64,000 nt of DNA from Microcoleus vaginatus WJT46-NPBG5 (GTDB lineage Bacteria > Cyanobacteriota > Cyanobacteriia > Cyanobacteriales > Oscillatoriaceae). The stretch lies in the NCBI GenBank assembly GCA_019359355.1, contig JAHHHM010000001.1, positions 124,001-188,000 on the forward strand, written 5' to 3'. The position numbers and the translations under genes are program-made. Positions within the stretch are counted from its first letter, which is position 1. Every line of letters begins with the position of its first letter. Positions 17,850 through 28,219 of the stretch are shown one piece after another. The notes below the pieces were generated by a model that saw only the letters and a list, made by a program, of their open reading frames with translations, was not told the origin of the DNA and searched no databases.

Positions 17850-19763
17850 ATGTCAGAAGATGCAAACCGGCCTGAAATAAGATTGCCGGCACAAGCCTAC
17901 CAACCCCTACCACCGGGAGAAGAATATCAACCGGCAGTCCCCGCAGATGTGGAAATGCCGGAACTGACGATGCGATCGCTGATTGTCGGCATCGCCACCG
18001 GCATCATTTTTGGTGCGGCAAACGCCTATCTCGGACTCAAAGTTGGACTCACCGTTTCTGCCTCAATCCCGGCTGCTGTCATCGCCGTCGCCATCTTCCG
18101 CGCAACCGGACGCGGCACGCTGCTGGAAACAAACATGGTGCAAACAATCGGATCTTCCGGTGACTCATTGGCTGCCGGCGTGATCTTCACGATTCCCGTC
18201 CTGTATCTCTGGGGTGAAACCCCTGGCTTCTGGCCGATTTTCCCCCTTTCTATCCTCGGTGGATTGCTGGGAATTTTATTTATGATTCCCCTACGCCGGC
18301 TACTGATTGTGAGGGAACATGGACGCCTGACTTACCCTGAAGGCACCGCCTGTGCAGAAGTCCAAGTTGCCGCCCAAGGCAGAGGCCGGCAAGCCCAACT
18401 GCTATTCACCGGCATGAGTATCGGCGCAATCTATACAGCCTTGGAAAGATTCGCCCACCTGTGGCCGGCAGAAGTCGATATCGCCATCAACCGACTGGGT
18501 TTCCGCACCTCAGCCGGCGCAGATGTCACCCCGGAACTCCTTGGCGTTGGCTACATTATTGGCCCGCAAATCGCTGCTGTCATGCTTGCCGGTGGTGCCG
18601 TTGGCTGGCTGGTTATTATCCCTCTCATCTATCTGTTTGGCAGCGCTGCCGCCGTTCCCATCGCCCCAGAACTCACCACCCCCATCGCCCAGATGGACAG
18701 CTTCACCATCTGGAGTCGCTACCTACGCTATATCGGTGCCGGTGCCGTTGCCTTCGGGGGTTTATTCACCCTGATCAAATCCGCCCCCACCCTCTGGGAA
18801 TCTGTAAGAGTCGCCCTCGTTGGGTTGCGTCGCCATGCCGGCAGCACATCTGTGGCGCGAACCGACGAAGATTTACCCTTTTCCCTCGTCCTTGCCGGTC
18901 TCATCGCCACCGGCCTTTTCGTCGCCTTTCTTCCCCTGCGAACCGGCGGCCCACTGGGCATTCCTGCCGGCATTGCAGTTGTCGTGTTTTCCTTCTTTTT
19001 CGTCACTGTATCTTCTCGGATTGTCGGGCTGATTGGTTCCTCCTCCAACCCCATTTCCGGCATGACCATTGCCACCGTGCTGATCTGCGCCCTGCTTTTC
19101 GGACAAGCCTACAGCCCCACAGAAGCCAAAATCGCAGTATTGACTATCGGCGCACTCGTATGCATTGCTGCGGCAATGGCCGGCGACACCTCCCAAGACT
19201 TGAAAACCGGCTTTCTTCTCGGTGCCAGCCCCCGCAACCAGCAAATCGGTGAAATTGTTGCAGTCGTTGCCACTGCCTTAGTTATGAGCACCGTAATGGA
19301 ATTGTTCAGAGCAGATATCGTTGCCGGCAACTTCAAAGCACCGCAAGCGAATTTAATCAAACTCGTCATTGAAGGGGTTTTAGGCGGTAACCTGCCTTGG
19401 GGACTCGTCCTCACCGGCATCGCTCTTGCCGGCTGTGTGGAAATGATGGGATTGCCCACTTTAGCCTTTGCAGTTGGGCTTTATTTGCCCATCCATTTAG
19501 CAGTGCCTATTATGGTTGGCGGGTTAATTCGGTTATTTGTCGAGCGCAGAAAAAGCGGATTTAGTCATCAGTTAGAGCGAGGTGTTCTTTACGCATCTGG
19601 ACTCATTGCCGGTGCGGCTTTAATGGGTGTGGTGGCTGCAATGATTACTTTTTTCCAGTTGCCTTTATTTCAAGGAACGCCGCCGGCACCTTCTCAATGG
19701 TTGAGCGCGGTAATTGCCTTCTCTCTGCTTAGCGGCAGCCTATGGCGTGTTTGCAAACGATAG
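17850..19763 (+). CDS. OPT-family oligopeptide or metal-chelate transporter
   Basis: A 637-residue polytopic membrane protein with about 15 hydrophobic helices, of the oligopeptide transporter (OPT) family. Typical stretches are [22 protein letters not shown] at the start (shown only in part: [18 protein letters not shown]), then [23 protein letters not shown], and SSNPISGMT and [11 protein letters not shown] in the second half. Family members carry oligopeptides or peptide-metal complexes with protons; the bacterial substrate is largely unknown. The coding region is especially rich in GCCGGC. The gene faces an 825-bp gap with no visible terminator. Confidence 0.92.
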   Translation: MSEDANRPEIRLPAQAYQPLPPGEEYQPAVPADVEMPELTMRSLIVGIATGIIFGAANAYLGLKVGLTVSASIPAAVIAVAIFRATGRGTLLETNMVQTIGSSGDSLAAGVIFTIPVLYLWGETPGFWPIFPLSILGGLLGILFMIPLRRLLIVREHGRLTYPEGTACAEVQVAAQGRGRQAQLLFTGMSIGAIYTALERFAHLWPAEVDIAINRLGFRTSAGADVTPELLGVGYIIGPQIAAVMLAGGAVGWLVIIPLIYLFGSAAAVPIAPELTTPIAQMDSFTIWSRYLRYIGAGAVAFGGLFTLIKSAPTLWESVRVALVGLRRHAGSTSVARTDEDLPFSLVLAGLIATGLFVAFLPLRTGGPLGIPAGIAVVVFSFFFVTVSSRIVGLIGSSSNPISGMTIATVLICALLFGQAYSPTEAKIAVLTIGALVCIAAAMAGDTSQDLKTGFLLGASPRNQQIGEIVAVVATALVMSTVMELFRADIVAGNFKAPQANLIKLVIEGVLGGNLPWGLVLTGIALAGCVEMMGLPTLAFAVGLYLPIHLAVPIMVGGLIRLFVERRKSGFSHQLERGVLYASGLIAGAALMGVVAAMITFFQLPLFQGTPPAPSQWLSAVIAFSLLSGSLWRVCKR

Positions 19764-20588
19764 TATTAATTGATACATCCTTGCTTACCTTTAACAGGCA
19801 TGAGCATTTTTTATCCTAAACCTGAACGATTCAAATCTCAGGCGTTTGCTGAGAGTCATACACTATAGGAGTTTCAACTGATTCGACTCAACTATTGTAG
19901 CGTTCGCTATAAGGAAAGATTTCTGCCGGCACATAAGCAGCCACACTTATAACTTGCATAAAGGTTACTCACCAGCCGATTCAACTTCTATGTAATCTTG
20001 AATTACTTCTATGACGGCATTTCAGCGATTCTAAACTCTTTAAAAAGCCTTAAAACCGATATCCCAAATCTCACCGATTCAAGCAACAGTTGATTAACGA
20101 GCAACGATTTATTTTTAATTAAACCTACAAATAATCTTGACCAGAGATAATACAAAACTTAACGAATTTGCGCGGATTTCTCAATATTTCATCCATCTTA
20201 AGATAGATGCGAAGCCGGTTTGTTAATATCAGCATAGACTATAGCAAGAGTTCAATTTAATCTAACTCTGCAATCCTTAAAACAAAAGCTGTAGTAGCTT
20301 TCGTTAAAAACTTTCTCCAGATTTTCAGTCCTAGAAAGCTTACATCGTTATTAAGATATTTTAAGAAATCCCAAGCATTTTTAGGAGGCAAAGCCAAGGG
20401 TGTTTCTTTATATCTTTATTTATATAAGCATCTAGAAATCCAATCTGGAAACAGTTATTAGCAAAAAACAAATACCTGTGTTTTCAGTGAGCCGATTACT
20501 CGCTATATCGCCGCGCACACGTTTAATTGCCAGTACCTTGAAAAATTCTTCGTTGCGATAGATATCAACCTTAAGAAAGTCATTTTTT
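19764..20588. other. Long leader/intergenic region before the first porin
   Basis: 825 bp without a gene. It holds a palindrome TAGCGTTCGCTA (19899-19910, shared with 22397) and, at 20151-20431, a block homologous to the leader of the sugar-importer operon (listed separately). A 19-nt insertion in this copy contains the hairpin AAAGCT / AGCTTT (about 20286-20301). Such a long region suggests complex control of porin expression. Confidence 0.6.
20151..20431 (+). promoter_or_regulatory. Conserved leader block, copy A (porin)
   Basis: Shares ordered sequence blocks with 22470-22738 at nearly fixed spacing: TACAAAACTTAACGAATTT, AGATAGATG (20201), GCAAGAG (20244), AAAACTTTCTCC (20307), GCTTAC (20338), TTTTAAGAAA (20359) and ATAAGCAT (20424). 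The block ends about 157 nt before the porin start. It could be a duplicated promoter plus 5' untranslated region or a structured RNA leader. Confidence 0.65.
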
Positions 20589-22226
20589 ATGCTGCTTAAG
20601 TCTTTTTTTCACAGGGCTCGTGCATTTCTAATCGCATCACCGGCTGTCTTTTTCCTAACCGCATCTGCAACTTGGGCGATACCCATAGATAATAACTCGG
20701 TTGTGGATGTGCCGGTGGAATCAGAAAATGTGGCTGAAGATCCCTTAGCGCAGATCTACTCAGTCTCTCAACTCTCAGATGTACAACCCACTGATTGGGC
20801 ATTCCAGGCATTGCAATCACTGGTTGAACGCTATGCTTGCATCACCGGCTACCCCGACGGCAGCTACAGAGGCAACCGTGCCATGACTCGCTACGAATTT
20901 GCAGCCGCCTTGAATGCCTGTGTCAGGGTTTTGACCGAATTGCTAGTGGAAGCGCCTGACGTAGTTAGCAAGGAAGATTTAGTAACCTTACAAAAACTGC
21001 TAGATGAATTTGCCAATGAATTAATCACATTCCGTGGTCGAGTAGATACGCTAGAGGCAAGAACCGCAGAACTAGAAGCCAATCAATTCTCCACCACAAC
21101 TAAGCTGAATGCAGAAATTATCGTAGCAGCAACCGATACATTTGGTGATCGCGTTGGGGGAAATAGTGATGATACCAATACCTTTGTTGCGAATCGCGCT
21201 CGATTAAATATTGAAACCAGCTTTACAGGTCGCGATTTACTTAGAACCCGTATGGAATTTGGCAACTTTGGAAACATAGCCGAACAGACGGGGACAAATA
21301 TGACGCGATTAAACTTTGATGGCAACTTTGATAACGAAATTATCCTTCCTCACCTGCTCTATATCACTCCAATTACGTCAAATGTTGCCATTACAATTGG
21401 CCCAACTGGTGTGGGTTATCCTGATATTACCGGCTTGCTTACTCCTCCAACGATTGCCAGCGATAGTTTAGGAATTCCCTCCAAGTTTGGAGAATACAGT
21501 CCCATCTACCGGCGCGGCGGTGGAGGCGGTGCGGTTAACTGGAATATCAATAAAAACCTGGTTTTAACGGTAGGTTATTTATCCGGCGATGCTAATATCC
21601 CAAGCCCGAAAAATGGTCTATTCAACAGTTCTTATAATGCCTTGGCTCAGCTTGCTTATTATGGAGAATCGGGAGCTGTTAGTGTTTTGTATTCCGGTTC
21701 CTACGCACCCAGTGACAAGGTTGATCTCACGGGGGATACCGGCAGCTTTCTGGCGAGACGACCCTTTGGAGATAATATTGCCACATCCAGTGATTCCATA
21801 GGAATACAAGGATTTTATCGCTTTTCTCCCAACTTTCAGATTCATGCTTGGGGCGTCTACACCCATGCCTATGCCAACAGTTCTGGTAACAGCAACCTTT
21901 CTGATGGTAGAGGTGGCTCAGTTCTCCTCAACGTTGGTAAAGGTGATAGCGCCGATATTTTATATGGAGCGATTGGTCTGAGTTTCCCAGATGTTGGGGG
22001 TGAAGGCAATTTATCGGGTATTTTAGTAGGTTTGCCGGCACGCGTCATCAACAGTGATGTGCGGGATGAGCAAGATACTTCCTATCACATTGAATCGTTC
22101 TATCGATTTCAAATAAATGACAACATCTCCATTACTCCGGCTTTTTGGGTGGTGATTAATCCTGAAAATGACAGCCGCAACGAGACGCAATGGATTGGGT
22201 TGATTCGTACCGGCTTTAATTTTTAA
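20589..22226 (+). CDS. SLH-domain OprB-type outer-membrane porin 1
   Basis: A 545-residue cyanobacterial outer-membrane porin, the family often annotated as iron-uptake porin. Order: signal peptide 1-30 (cut near ATWA), SLH domain about 55-120 (VSQLSDVQPTDWAFQAL, TGYPDGSYRGNRAMTRYEFA) that grips the peptidoglycan-linked polymer, a coiled coil about 125-170 (LRGRVDTLEARTAELEANQFS-like, here FRGRVDTLEARTAELE), then an OprB beta-barrel ending in a terminal Phe (TGFNF). It probably passes small solutes or inorganic ions. The ribose-type ABC operon follows on the same strand, and both share a homologous leader, so porin and importer may be co-regulated. Confidence 0.92.
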   Translation: MLLKSFFHRARAFLIASPAVFFLTASATWAIPIDNNSVVDVPVESENVAEDPLAQIYSVSQLSDVQPTDWAFQALQSLVERYACITGYPDGSYRGNRAMTRYEFAAALNACVRVLTELLVEAPDVVSKEDLVTLQKLLDEFANELITFRGRVDTLEARTAELEANQFSTTTKLNAEIIVAATDTFGDRVGGNSDDTNTFVANRARLNIETSFTGRDLLRTRMEFGNFGNIAEQTGTNMTRLNFDGNFDNEIILPHLLYITPITSNVAITIGPTGVGYPDITGLLTPPTIASDSLGIPSKFGEYSPIYRRGGGGGAVNWNINKNLVLTVGYLSGDANIPSPKNGLFNSSYNALAQLAYYGESGAVSVLYSGSYAPSDKVDLTGDTGSFLARRPFGDNIATSSDSIGIQGFYRFSPNFQIHAWGVYTHAYANSSGNSNLSDGRGGSVLLNVGKGDSADILYGAIGLSFPDVGGEGNLSGILVGLPARVINSDVRDEQDTSYHIESFYRFQINDNISITPAFWVVINPENDSRNETQWIGLIRTGFNF

Positions 22227-22880
22227 TCTGGAAAGTACCTGATTGATTTCTAAGGCTTTTCTGTGAGCAAACAGCTCCTATTGCGCTAGCTTATCGTCAG
22301 CTCGGTTAGGGATCTTGGAAATGGCTCCTTAACCTAAACTGGGTTAGCTTTTACCTACTTTGCCAGTTTTTCTTCGATACTTCCGAACTCTAATACTAGC
22401 GTTCGCTATTGTGGCAAAATGGCTATGAATATTCGTTTGCCAGAAAGAAAAAATTGCGTAAAGAATATTTACAAAATTTAATTAATTTTAAGTTATACGG
22501 CTTTTTCAAAGCCTTAAATCAATCGAAAGATAGATGACAAATTGGGGTTCAAATCCGAATATAAGCAATAGCGAGAGTCAAGTTTAATATGACTTTGCAA
22601 GTATGGCTTCTGCCAAAACTTTCTCCTAATTAGAAGCACGGGAACGCTTACCCATTTCTAATATCTTTTAAGAAAAAATAGAAATTTTCCGGAAGAGAGA
22701 ACGAAGGCGATCCTTAATTCATCTCTTCCCATAAGCATTTTAGCCGTCGAATTAGTGAGATTTGACTAGCAGAAAATCAAAAAGTATTGGGCAATCCTAT
22801 ACACGGGTAATTGTTAGGTTTGCACAGTTATATTAGCAACTGGCTCTCTTCAAACGATCGTTCATTCATTGGAGTTTGAA
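22227..22880. other. Leader/intergenic region before the sugar-importer operon
   Basis: About 650 bp without a gene. It carries the palindrome TAGCGTTCGCTA (22397-22408) and the conserved leader copy B (22470-22738). The tRNA-like GGTTCAAATCC near 22546 lacks matching stems. No terminator for the porin was identified. Confidence 0.55.
22470..22738 (+). promoter_or_regulatory. Conserved leader block, copy B (sugar ABC operon)
   Basis: Counterpart of 20151-20431. Shared blocks: TACAAAATTTAATTAATTT, AGATAGATG (22528), GCGAGAG (22571), AAAACTTTCTCC (22615), GCTTAC (22646), TTTTAAGAAA (22666) and ATAAGCAT (22731). Spacings equal those of copy A except for a 19-nt gap and small shifts. It ends about 142 nt before GTG 22881. 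Confidence 0.65.
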
Positions 22881-23858
22881 GTGAAACGAGTAGCGGTCGC
22901 AGTCGTTTTTTTGAGTCTAGTCACTGGCACTCTTGTGAGTTGCTCAGCAGATACCCAGAACACTCAAGCCGGCAAGAATCGAGACACAGAACTTTCATCG
23001 GTTGCTGTCACAGTCCGTGATCTGGGCAATCCCTTTTTTGTACAAATTGGCAAGGGTGCTGAGGCGGCAGCGAAAAGAATAGGCGGTGGAAACGTGAAAA
23101 CAACGCTCGTTTCCAGTGGTGATGATTTAAATCAGCAATTTAACCAAATCGAAAACTTTATTGCCTCGGATGTCAGCATGATTGTACTGAATGCTGCGGA
23201 CAGTCGGGGGATTTTTGCGGCTGTTGAAAAAGCAAAGCGATCAGGAATTCCTATTATTGCAGTGGATACCGCCGCTGAAGGCGGTGTTGATGCCACTGTC
23301 ACCTCAAATAACGTGCAAGCCGGTGAAGTTAGTTGTAAATACATTGCAGATCGCTTAAAAGGTCAAGGCAATGTTGTGATTATTAATGGGCCTCCTGTTG
23401 CTTCCGTAATTGAGCGAATTGAGGGGTGTTTGAGTGTCTTTTCCAAGTATCCCAATCTCAAGATTCTTTCAAAAGATCAAAATGCCGAAGGTAGCCGGGA
23501 TGGAGGGTTAAGAGTCATGAGCGATTTGCTCACATCCTTCCCAAAAATTGATGCAGTTTTTGCGATTAATGACCCAACCGGCATTGGTGCAGAACTCGCG
23601 GCTAAGCAAGCTCAAAGAAGCGAGTTTTTTATCGTTGGTGTTGATGGCGCACCCGAAGCTTTGGATGCACTGAAGCAGGAAAATAGCCTATTTGCGGCGA
23701 CGGCAGCTCAAGATCCGTTTCGCATGGCAGCCAAAGCAGTTGAGGTGGGAAACGACATTATTAAAGGCAAAAAGCCTGCCGATCCCAACATTCTCATTCC
23801 TGTCTCACTCATTACTCGTGAAAACGTTAATCAGCATAAAGGCTGGACAAGTGAGTAA
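22881..23858 (+). CDS. Periplasmic sugar-binding lipoprotein of a ribose-type ABC importer
   Basis: A 325-residue substrate-binding protein of the RbsB/periplasmic-binding-protein-like family. I take GTG 22881 with GGAG 6 nt upstream; the frame also permits TTG 22869. The signal ends in a lipobox (LVSC, Cys near 19), so it is membrane-tethered. The mature part has the two-lobe pattern: SVAVTVRDLGNPFFVQIGKGAE, quoted in part as LGNPFFVQIG, then IVLNAADSRG, PIIAVDTAAEGGVDATVTS, INGPPVASVIERI and INDPTGIGAE. The ligand is probably a pentose, hexose or related polyol. It is first in an operon with ATPase and permease. Confidence 0.9.
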   Translation: MKRVAVAVVFLSLVTGTLVSCSADTQNTQAGKNRDTELSSVAVTVRDLGNPFFVQIGKGAEAAAKRIGGGNVKTTLVSSGDDLNQQFNQIENFIASDVSMIVLNAADSRGIFAAVEKAKRSGIPIIAVDTAAEGGVDATVTSNNVQAGEVSCKYIADRLKGQGNVVIINGPPVASVIERIEGCLSVFSKYPNLKILSKDQNAEGSRDGGLRVMSDLLTSFPKIDAVFAINDPTGIGAELAAKQAQRSEFFIVGVDGAPEALDALKQENSLFAATAAQDPFRMAAKAVEVGNDIIKGKKPADPNILIPVSLITRENVNQHKGWTSE

Positions 23859-23941
23859 ACAGGTTTGTTAATTCCACAACCTCATGAATTGCTCATCTAT
23901 CGCGTTGTGGAGCGCGAAATATTAAATAACAGGGATTTCTG

Positions 23942-25564
23942 ATGGTAAGTAGCACTGAAACTTCAATAAAAACGAAGCCTGTTCTGGAAATGCAAGGCAT
24001 TACAAAAACCTTTAACGGTTTCACCGCCTTGCATGGTGTTAATCTCACCATTTACCCAGGCGAAGTTCACGCCCTCATGGGTGAAAATGGTGCCGGCAAG
24101 AGTACACTGATGAAAATTCTGGCCGGCGCTTATATCGCCGATGCCGGTGAAATAAGAATTGACGGTCAAGCGGTTAAGATGACAAGCCCTGGCCAAGCCA
24201 GAGATTTGGGCATCGCAATTATTTATCAAGAGCTAAATCTTGCCCCTAATTTGACCGTTGCAGAAAACATTTTTATGGGGAGTGAGCTGACGAAAGGAAG
24301 CACCTTTCTTGACCAAGAGGGAATGCGCCGGCAGTCAACTGAGGTACTAGAAAATCTTGATGCAAGTTTTGGTGCGGGGGATCTGGTTTCCACACTCTCC
24401 ATTGCAGAACAGCAGCAAGTTGAAATTGCCAGAGCGCTCAAACATAAAAGCCGCATTTTAGTAATGGATGAGCCAACTGCGGCCCTTTCAGATCGGGAAA
24501 CAGAAAAGCTTTTCGAGGTGGTTCGCCGCCTCCGAAGTGAGGGCATTGCGATTATTTATATTAGCCATCGCATGGAAGAGATTTATGCCCTTGCTGATCG
24601 CGTGAGTGTAATTCGAGATGGAGGTTATATTGGCTCTCTTGAAAAACATGAAATTTCCGCCGTACGCTTAGTGGAAATGATGGTAGGCCGCTCTTTACAA
24701 GATTTATACGAACACAAGCGGCAAACAAATCCTGGCCCAGTGGTTCTTGAAGTCAGGAATTTAAGCGATGGGCGCAAGGTAAAGCCGGCAAATTTTCAAC
24801 TTCATGCCGGCGAAATTGTGGGGTTAGCCGGCTTAGTGGGTGCCGGCAGAACTGAGCTTGCCCGTCTAATTTTTGGAGCAGACAAAAAGGCAAGTGGTGA
24901 AATCAAACTAGAAGGTCGTTCTCTGAATATCTCCGAACCGACTAATGCAATTGAATCAGGAATTGCCTATGTTCCAGAAGATATTAAAGAAAAACGTCCC
25001 TTGAATATCTCTAGTCCTGATGATGCAATTAAAGCCGGCATTGCCTATGTACCAGAAGATCGCAAAAATCTCGGTTTATTTCTAGACATGAGTTCGGGTG
25101 AGAATATCACCCTGAATGTTCTAGGGCGAGAAGCAAACGCCGGCATTATCAACTCAAAATCGCTTTTCAAAATTGTCGCTAATGCGATTAACGACTTAGG
25201 AATTCGGCTTGCTAGTCCAAGCATCAGGGCAATGGATCTATCTGGCGGGAATCAACAAAAGTTACTGCTAGCCCGGTGGTTAGCCATTAACCCCAAGGTG
25301 CTTTTATTAGATGAACCAACGCGAGGCGTTGATATCGGAGCAAAAAGCGAGATTTATCGAATTATTAGCGATTTAGCCGCAAAAGGAGTAGCCATTTTAA
25401 TGATTTCCAGCGAACTGCCGGAAATTGTGGGAATGAGTGATCGCGTCTTAATCATGCGTGCGGGAAGCCTAGTTGGTGAAGTCGGCGGATCAACTGGGGA
25501 AAAGATTACACAGGAGAACATCATGGCTTATGCCACAGGGGCAAGAGAGGTTGCAAAATCATGA
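23942..25564 (+). CDS. RbsA-like double ATPase of the sugar importer, with an internal duplication
   Basis: A 540-residue ABC ATPase with two nucleotide-binding domains. NBD1: [27 protein letters not shown] and [14 protein letters not shown]2: [27 protein letters not shown] and [17 protein letters not shown]. Relatives are about 500 residues. The excess includes a tandem 78-bp (26-codon) duplication in NBD2 (24923-25000 and 25001-25078), giving [15 protein letters not shown] and then [15 protein letters not shown]. The copies have diverged, so the event is not recent. The repeat doubles the Q-loop-side AYVPED segment. The stop codon overlaps the permease start by 4 bp (ATGA). Confidence 0.92.
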   Translation: MVSSTETSIKTKPVLEMQGITKTFNGFTALHGVNLTIYPGEVHALMGENGAGKSTLMKILAGAYIADAGEIRIDGQAVKMTSPGQARDLGIAIIYQELNLAPNLTVAENIFMGSELTKGSTFLDQEGMRRQSTEVLENLDASFGAGDLVSTLSIAEQQQVEIARALKHKSRILVMDEPTAALSDRETEKLFEVVRRLRSEGIAIIYISHRMEEIYALADRVSVIRDGGYIGSLEKHEISAVRLVEMMVGRSLQDLYEHKRQTNPGPVVLEVRNLSDGRKVKPANFQLHAGEIVGLAGLVGAGRTELARLIFGADKKASGEIKLEGRSLNISEPTNAIESGIAYVPEDIKEKRPLNISSPDDAIKAGIAYVPEDRKNLGLFLDMSSGENITLNVLGREANAGIINSKSLFKIVANAINDLGIRLASPSIRAMDLSGGNQQKLLLARWLAINPKVLLLDEPTRGVDIGAKSEIYRIISDLAAKGVAILMISSELPEIVGMSDRVLIMRAGSLVGEVGGSTGEKITQENIMAYATGAREVAKS

Positions 25565-26565
25565 GTAAAACCGAAATCAGACCCACCCAAACTTCAGCAA
25601 GCGCTCGCCAGAAAGCGAGTAAACGTCAAGCTTGGAGAAATTTTATCCAAGTTGCCGGTATTTTACCAATTTTGGTTGCAATTTGTATTATTTTTTCAAT
25701 CGTTTCACCAAGCTTTCTTTCACCCGGAAATCTCGTTAATGTGATTCGGCAGGCATCGATTAATATTGTGCTAGCAACCGGCATGACATTTGTTATTTTG
25801 ACTGGAGGAATTGACCTTTCAGTTGGCTCAATTTTAGGCGTAACGGCAGTTGTTGGGGTGCTTGTCTCGTTGATTCCAGGTGTGGGTTTGCTTGCCATAC
25901 CGGCAGCCCTCTTAGCGGGATTAGGTTTAGGCTTACTGAACGGATCTCTCATTGCTTATTTAGGGTTACCCCCGTTTATCGTTACCCTCGGTTCTTATAC
26001 AGCTTTGCGGGGGGTTGCTTACTTAGTTGCCAACGGCACAACCGTTCTGAATCGAAATTTAAATTTTGCTTGGATAGGTAACAATTATCTCGGCCCGATG
26101 CCTTGGCTTGTTGTTATTGCTTTGCTTGCTGTCGTAGCGAGTTGGTTTGTTTTAAGAAGAACCGTTTTAGGGAGACATATTTATGCCGTTGGCGGTAATA
26201 TTCGGGCGGCACGACTGACAGGAATTAAAGTCAACCGGGTGCTGTTATTTGTCTATGGTGTGAGTGGGTTGCTTTCCGGTTTAGGCGGAATTATGAGCGC
26301 CTCCCGCCTCTACAGTGCAACCGGGATGTTGGGGCAAGGCTATGAACTTGATGCCATCGCTGCAGTAATCTTGGGAGGAACGAGTTTTACGGGTGGTATT
26401 GGCACTATTTGGGGAACTTTACTCGGTGCTTTAATTATCGCCCTGCTTAATAATGGATTAACGCTGATGAACGTGTCCTTTTTCTGGCAATTGGTTGTCA
26501 AAGGTTTGGTGATTATTATTGCCGTAACGATTGACAAGGTTCGCACCAGTTCGAGTGCAGCGTAA
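25561..26565 (+). CDS. RbsC-like permease of the sugar importer
   Basis: A 334-residue permease of the ribose/xylose/galactose-type ABC importers (BPD_transp_2 family), with eight to ten helices. Recognisable parts are [30 protein letters not shown] (in part: [15 protein letters not shown]), [24 protein letters not shown], the cytoplasmic EAA-like loop, and [20 protein letters not shown]. It overlaps the ATPase gene by 4 bp and ends the operon, with a candidate terminator downstream at 26596. It forms the membrane channel together with the RbsA-like ATPase. Confidence 0.93.
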   Translation: MSKTEIRPTQTSASARQKASKRQAWRNFIQVAGILPILVAICIIFSIVSPSFLSPGNLVNVIRQASINIVLATGMTFVILTGGIDLSVGSILGVTAVVGVLVSLIPGVGLLAIPAALLAGLGLGLLNGSLIAYLGLPPFIVTLGSYTALRGVAYLVANGTTVLNRNLNFAWIGNNYLGPMPWLVVIALLAVVASWFVLRRTVLGRHIYAVGGNIRAARLTGIKVNRVLLFVYGVSGLLSGLGGIMSASRLYSATGMLGQGYELDAIAAVILGGTSFTGGIGTIWGTLLGALIIALLNNGLTLMNVSFFWQLVVKGLVIIIAVTIDKVRTSSSAA

Positions 26566-26595
26566 GGGTTAAAGGGAAAATTAACTGTTCAAAGC

Positions 26596-26661
26596 AGACA
26601 TCTCCAGCTTCTTCGTTTCAGGTTCCTGAGCGCAGCAGAGGGAGGTGTCTGGACTCTTTTT
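26596..26661 (+). terminator. Candidate terminator of the sugar-importer operon
   Basis: Arms AGACATCTCC (26596-26605) and GGAGGTGTCT (26641-26650) pair with one T-G pair across a 35-nt loop, followed by GGACTCTTTTTATTT. It lies between the convergent permease and histidine kinase genes. Confidence 0.55.
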
Positions 26662-26671
26662 ATTTGGAAAA

Positions 26672-27871
26672 TCATTCAGTATCTTCCTCCTGGGCAGCAG
26701 GTTTTGTCTTTGCATTCACCCTATCAGCAGGAAGATAAATCGTAAACGTCGAACCCACTCCCACTGCACTTTCAACGGTAATTTTACCGCCCATCATCTC
26801 GCAAAGCCGGCGACTGATCGCCAAACCCAAACCCGTACCGCTGTGAATGCGAGAAATTGAAACATCCGCTTGAGTAAACGCCTCAAATAGATGGGGTAAC
26901 TGTTCGGGGGCAATCCCGATGCCGGTGTCTTGAACTTGGAAGACAATCCACCGGCTCTCCTTCCCATTGGCTGCCTTGGTTTCCCCCTCTTTCGCACTTA
27001 CGGTTAGGGTAATTTTGCCCTGCTGAGTGAACTTAGCCGCATTATTTAATAAGTTAAGTAATGCCTGCCTTAATTTTGTTGCGTCCCCATAAATAACGTC
27101 CACATTGCTAGTTAGATCCACTTTTAAACTATTGCCGTTGCCATCAACAATTGGTTGAATTGTGCTAACAACTTCCTTAATAAGAGTGGCAATACTAAAA
27201 GGTTCCAAATATAACCGCATTTGACCGGCTTCGAGTTTAGAAATGTCTAGAATATCGTTGATTAAAGTCAGCAGATGAGCGCCGGCTGTGCGAATTTGCT
27301 TGAGATCGCGCACAGTGTCCTTATCGCCAACTGCCAAAGCTTCCTCCAGCAGCATATCGCTGTATCCAATAATCACACTCAGCGGCGTGCGGAGTTCGTG
27401 GCTCATATTCGCAAGAAACGCACTTTTTGCGCGGTTCGCCGCTTCAGCCTCAGTGGCAGCCTGTTTCAATGCCGCTTCCGAGTGTTTGCGCTCAGTGACA
27501 TCATGACTGTTCATCACCACTCCCCTCACTGCCGGGTGATCCAGCAAATTGGTCAGCACTGCCTCAAAAATGGACCAAGAACCATCGCTGTGCTGCACTC
27601 GGTACTCAGCAATGGGCAAGTGTATTCGCGGGGTTTTTAAAGCATGATCAAATATCTCAGAGAGCGTCGCCACATCGTCTGAGTGCACCAATTCAAACAC
27701 GCTTTTCCCAATAATTTCATTCAGGGCGTAGCCTAAAATCCGCCCTAAAGAGGGACTGACATAGTGGCAAATCCTATTAGCATCTAAAACTAAAATTAGA
27801 TCCGTTCCATTTTCAATGAGCGCTCGAAAGCGCTGCTCACTCTCTAATTTTTGCCGATTCTGCTCTAGCAT
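26672..27871 (-). CDS. PAS-domain sensor histidine kinase
   Basis: A 399-residue soluble kinase, started at ATG 27871 behind GGAG at 6 nt. A PAS domain (about 12-130, FRALIENGTDLILVLDANRI, partly quoted) ends in a PAC motif (VMNSHDVTERK). A coiled region follows, then HisKA with the phospho-accepting His in FLANMSHELRTPL near 158, and an ATPase domain with RQALLNLLNNAAKF, QDTGIGI and GTGLGLAIS. There is no membrane segment and no fused receiver. No response regulator is adjacent, so its partner is unknown. It faces away from the glycogen phosphorylase gene. Confidence 0.92.
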   Translation of the reverse strand: MLEQNRQKLESEQRFRALIENGTDLILVLDANRICHYVSPSLGRILGYALNEIIGKSVFELVHSDDVATLSEIFDHALKTPRIHLPIAEYRVQHSDGSWSIFEAVLTNLLDHPAVRGVVMNSHDVTERKHSEAALKQAATEAEAANRAKSAFLANMSHELRTPLSVIIGYSDMLLEEALAVGDKDTVRDLKQIRTAGAHLLTLINDILDISKLEAGQMRLYLEPFSIATLIKEVVSTIQPIVDGNGNSLKVDLTSNVDVIYGDATKLRQALLNLLNNAAKFTQQGKITLTVSAKEGETKAANGKESRWIVFQVQDTGIGIAPEQLPHLFEAFTQADVSISRIHSGTGLGLAISRRLCEMMGGKITVESAVGVGSTFTIYLPADRVNAKTKPAAQEEDTE

Positions 27872-28219
27872 TTCGCTCCTTTGTTGCTGCTACACATCCT
27901 GCGAACCCGTTATGGCACCCTGTTGTAGCTCAATGAGCTTCTGCATCGATCATGCCTCAATCCAGGGAAAGATTGCTGTTTAATCACACGCCACCGGCAA
28001 GCGTTATCCAATGACAGGAAAGCGGCTCGTCCCTGGAAATGGCCCATTTATCGGCAAATGCGAAAAGTTGTATTAAGAGCACCATGATTTCGGCAGAACT
28101 GAAGAGACAATGAGCTAGAGACTAGGGGCTAGTGGCTAGTGGCTAGATTCTATACCCTACTTTCTGTTTCTTCCCTAGTTCCTAGTCTCCAGTCCAAGCG
28201 TCCCTACAAGGATCTGCCG
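27872..28219. other. Divergent intergenic region with heptamer repeats
   Basis: Between the minus-strand kinase and plus-strand glycogen phosphorylase. STRR-type heptamers (units like CTAGTGG and ACTAGGGG) fill 28113-28147. Inverted relatives (CCCTAGTTCCTAGTCTCC) lie at 28173-28190, so the pair could fold into an imperfect hairpin just upstream of the phosphorylase start. The open frame through this repeat is not taken as coding. Confidence 0.6.
28113..28190. repeat. Heptanucleotide repeats, direct and inverted
   Basis: Tandem heptamers with CTAG cores on one side and their reverse complement on the other, separated by about 25 bp. They belong to the same family as 2900-2932. Confidence 0.65.

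Noticed and set aside
18461-19252. A 263-codon open frame inside the OPT transporter gene
   Set aside because: It lies in another frame of a clear transporter gene and its translation is Arg/His/Cys-rich, as expected from a shadow of GC-rich coding sequence.
22540-22566. tRNA-like GGTTCAAATCC
   Set aside because: The flanking bases do not form the T-stem, and no acceptor, D or anticodon arm is found around it. It lies in the conserved leader instead.
28139-28219. N-terminal extension of glycogen phosphorylase
   Set aside because: The extension is translated from heptamer repeats, and a proper start with AAGGA exists at 28220.
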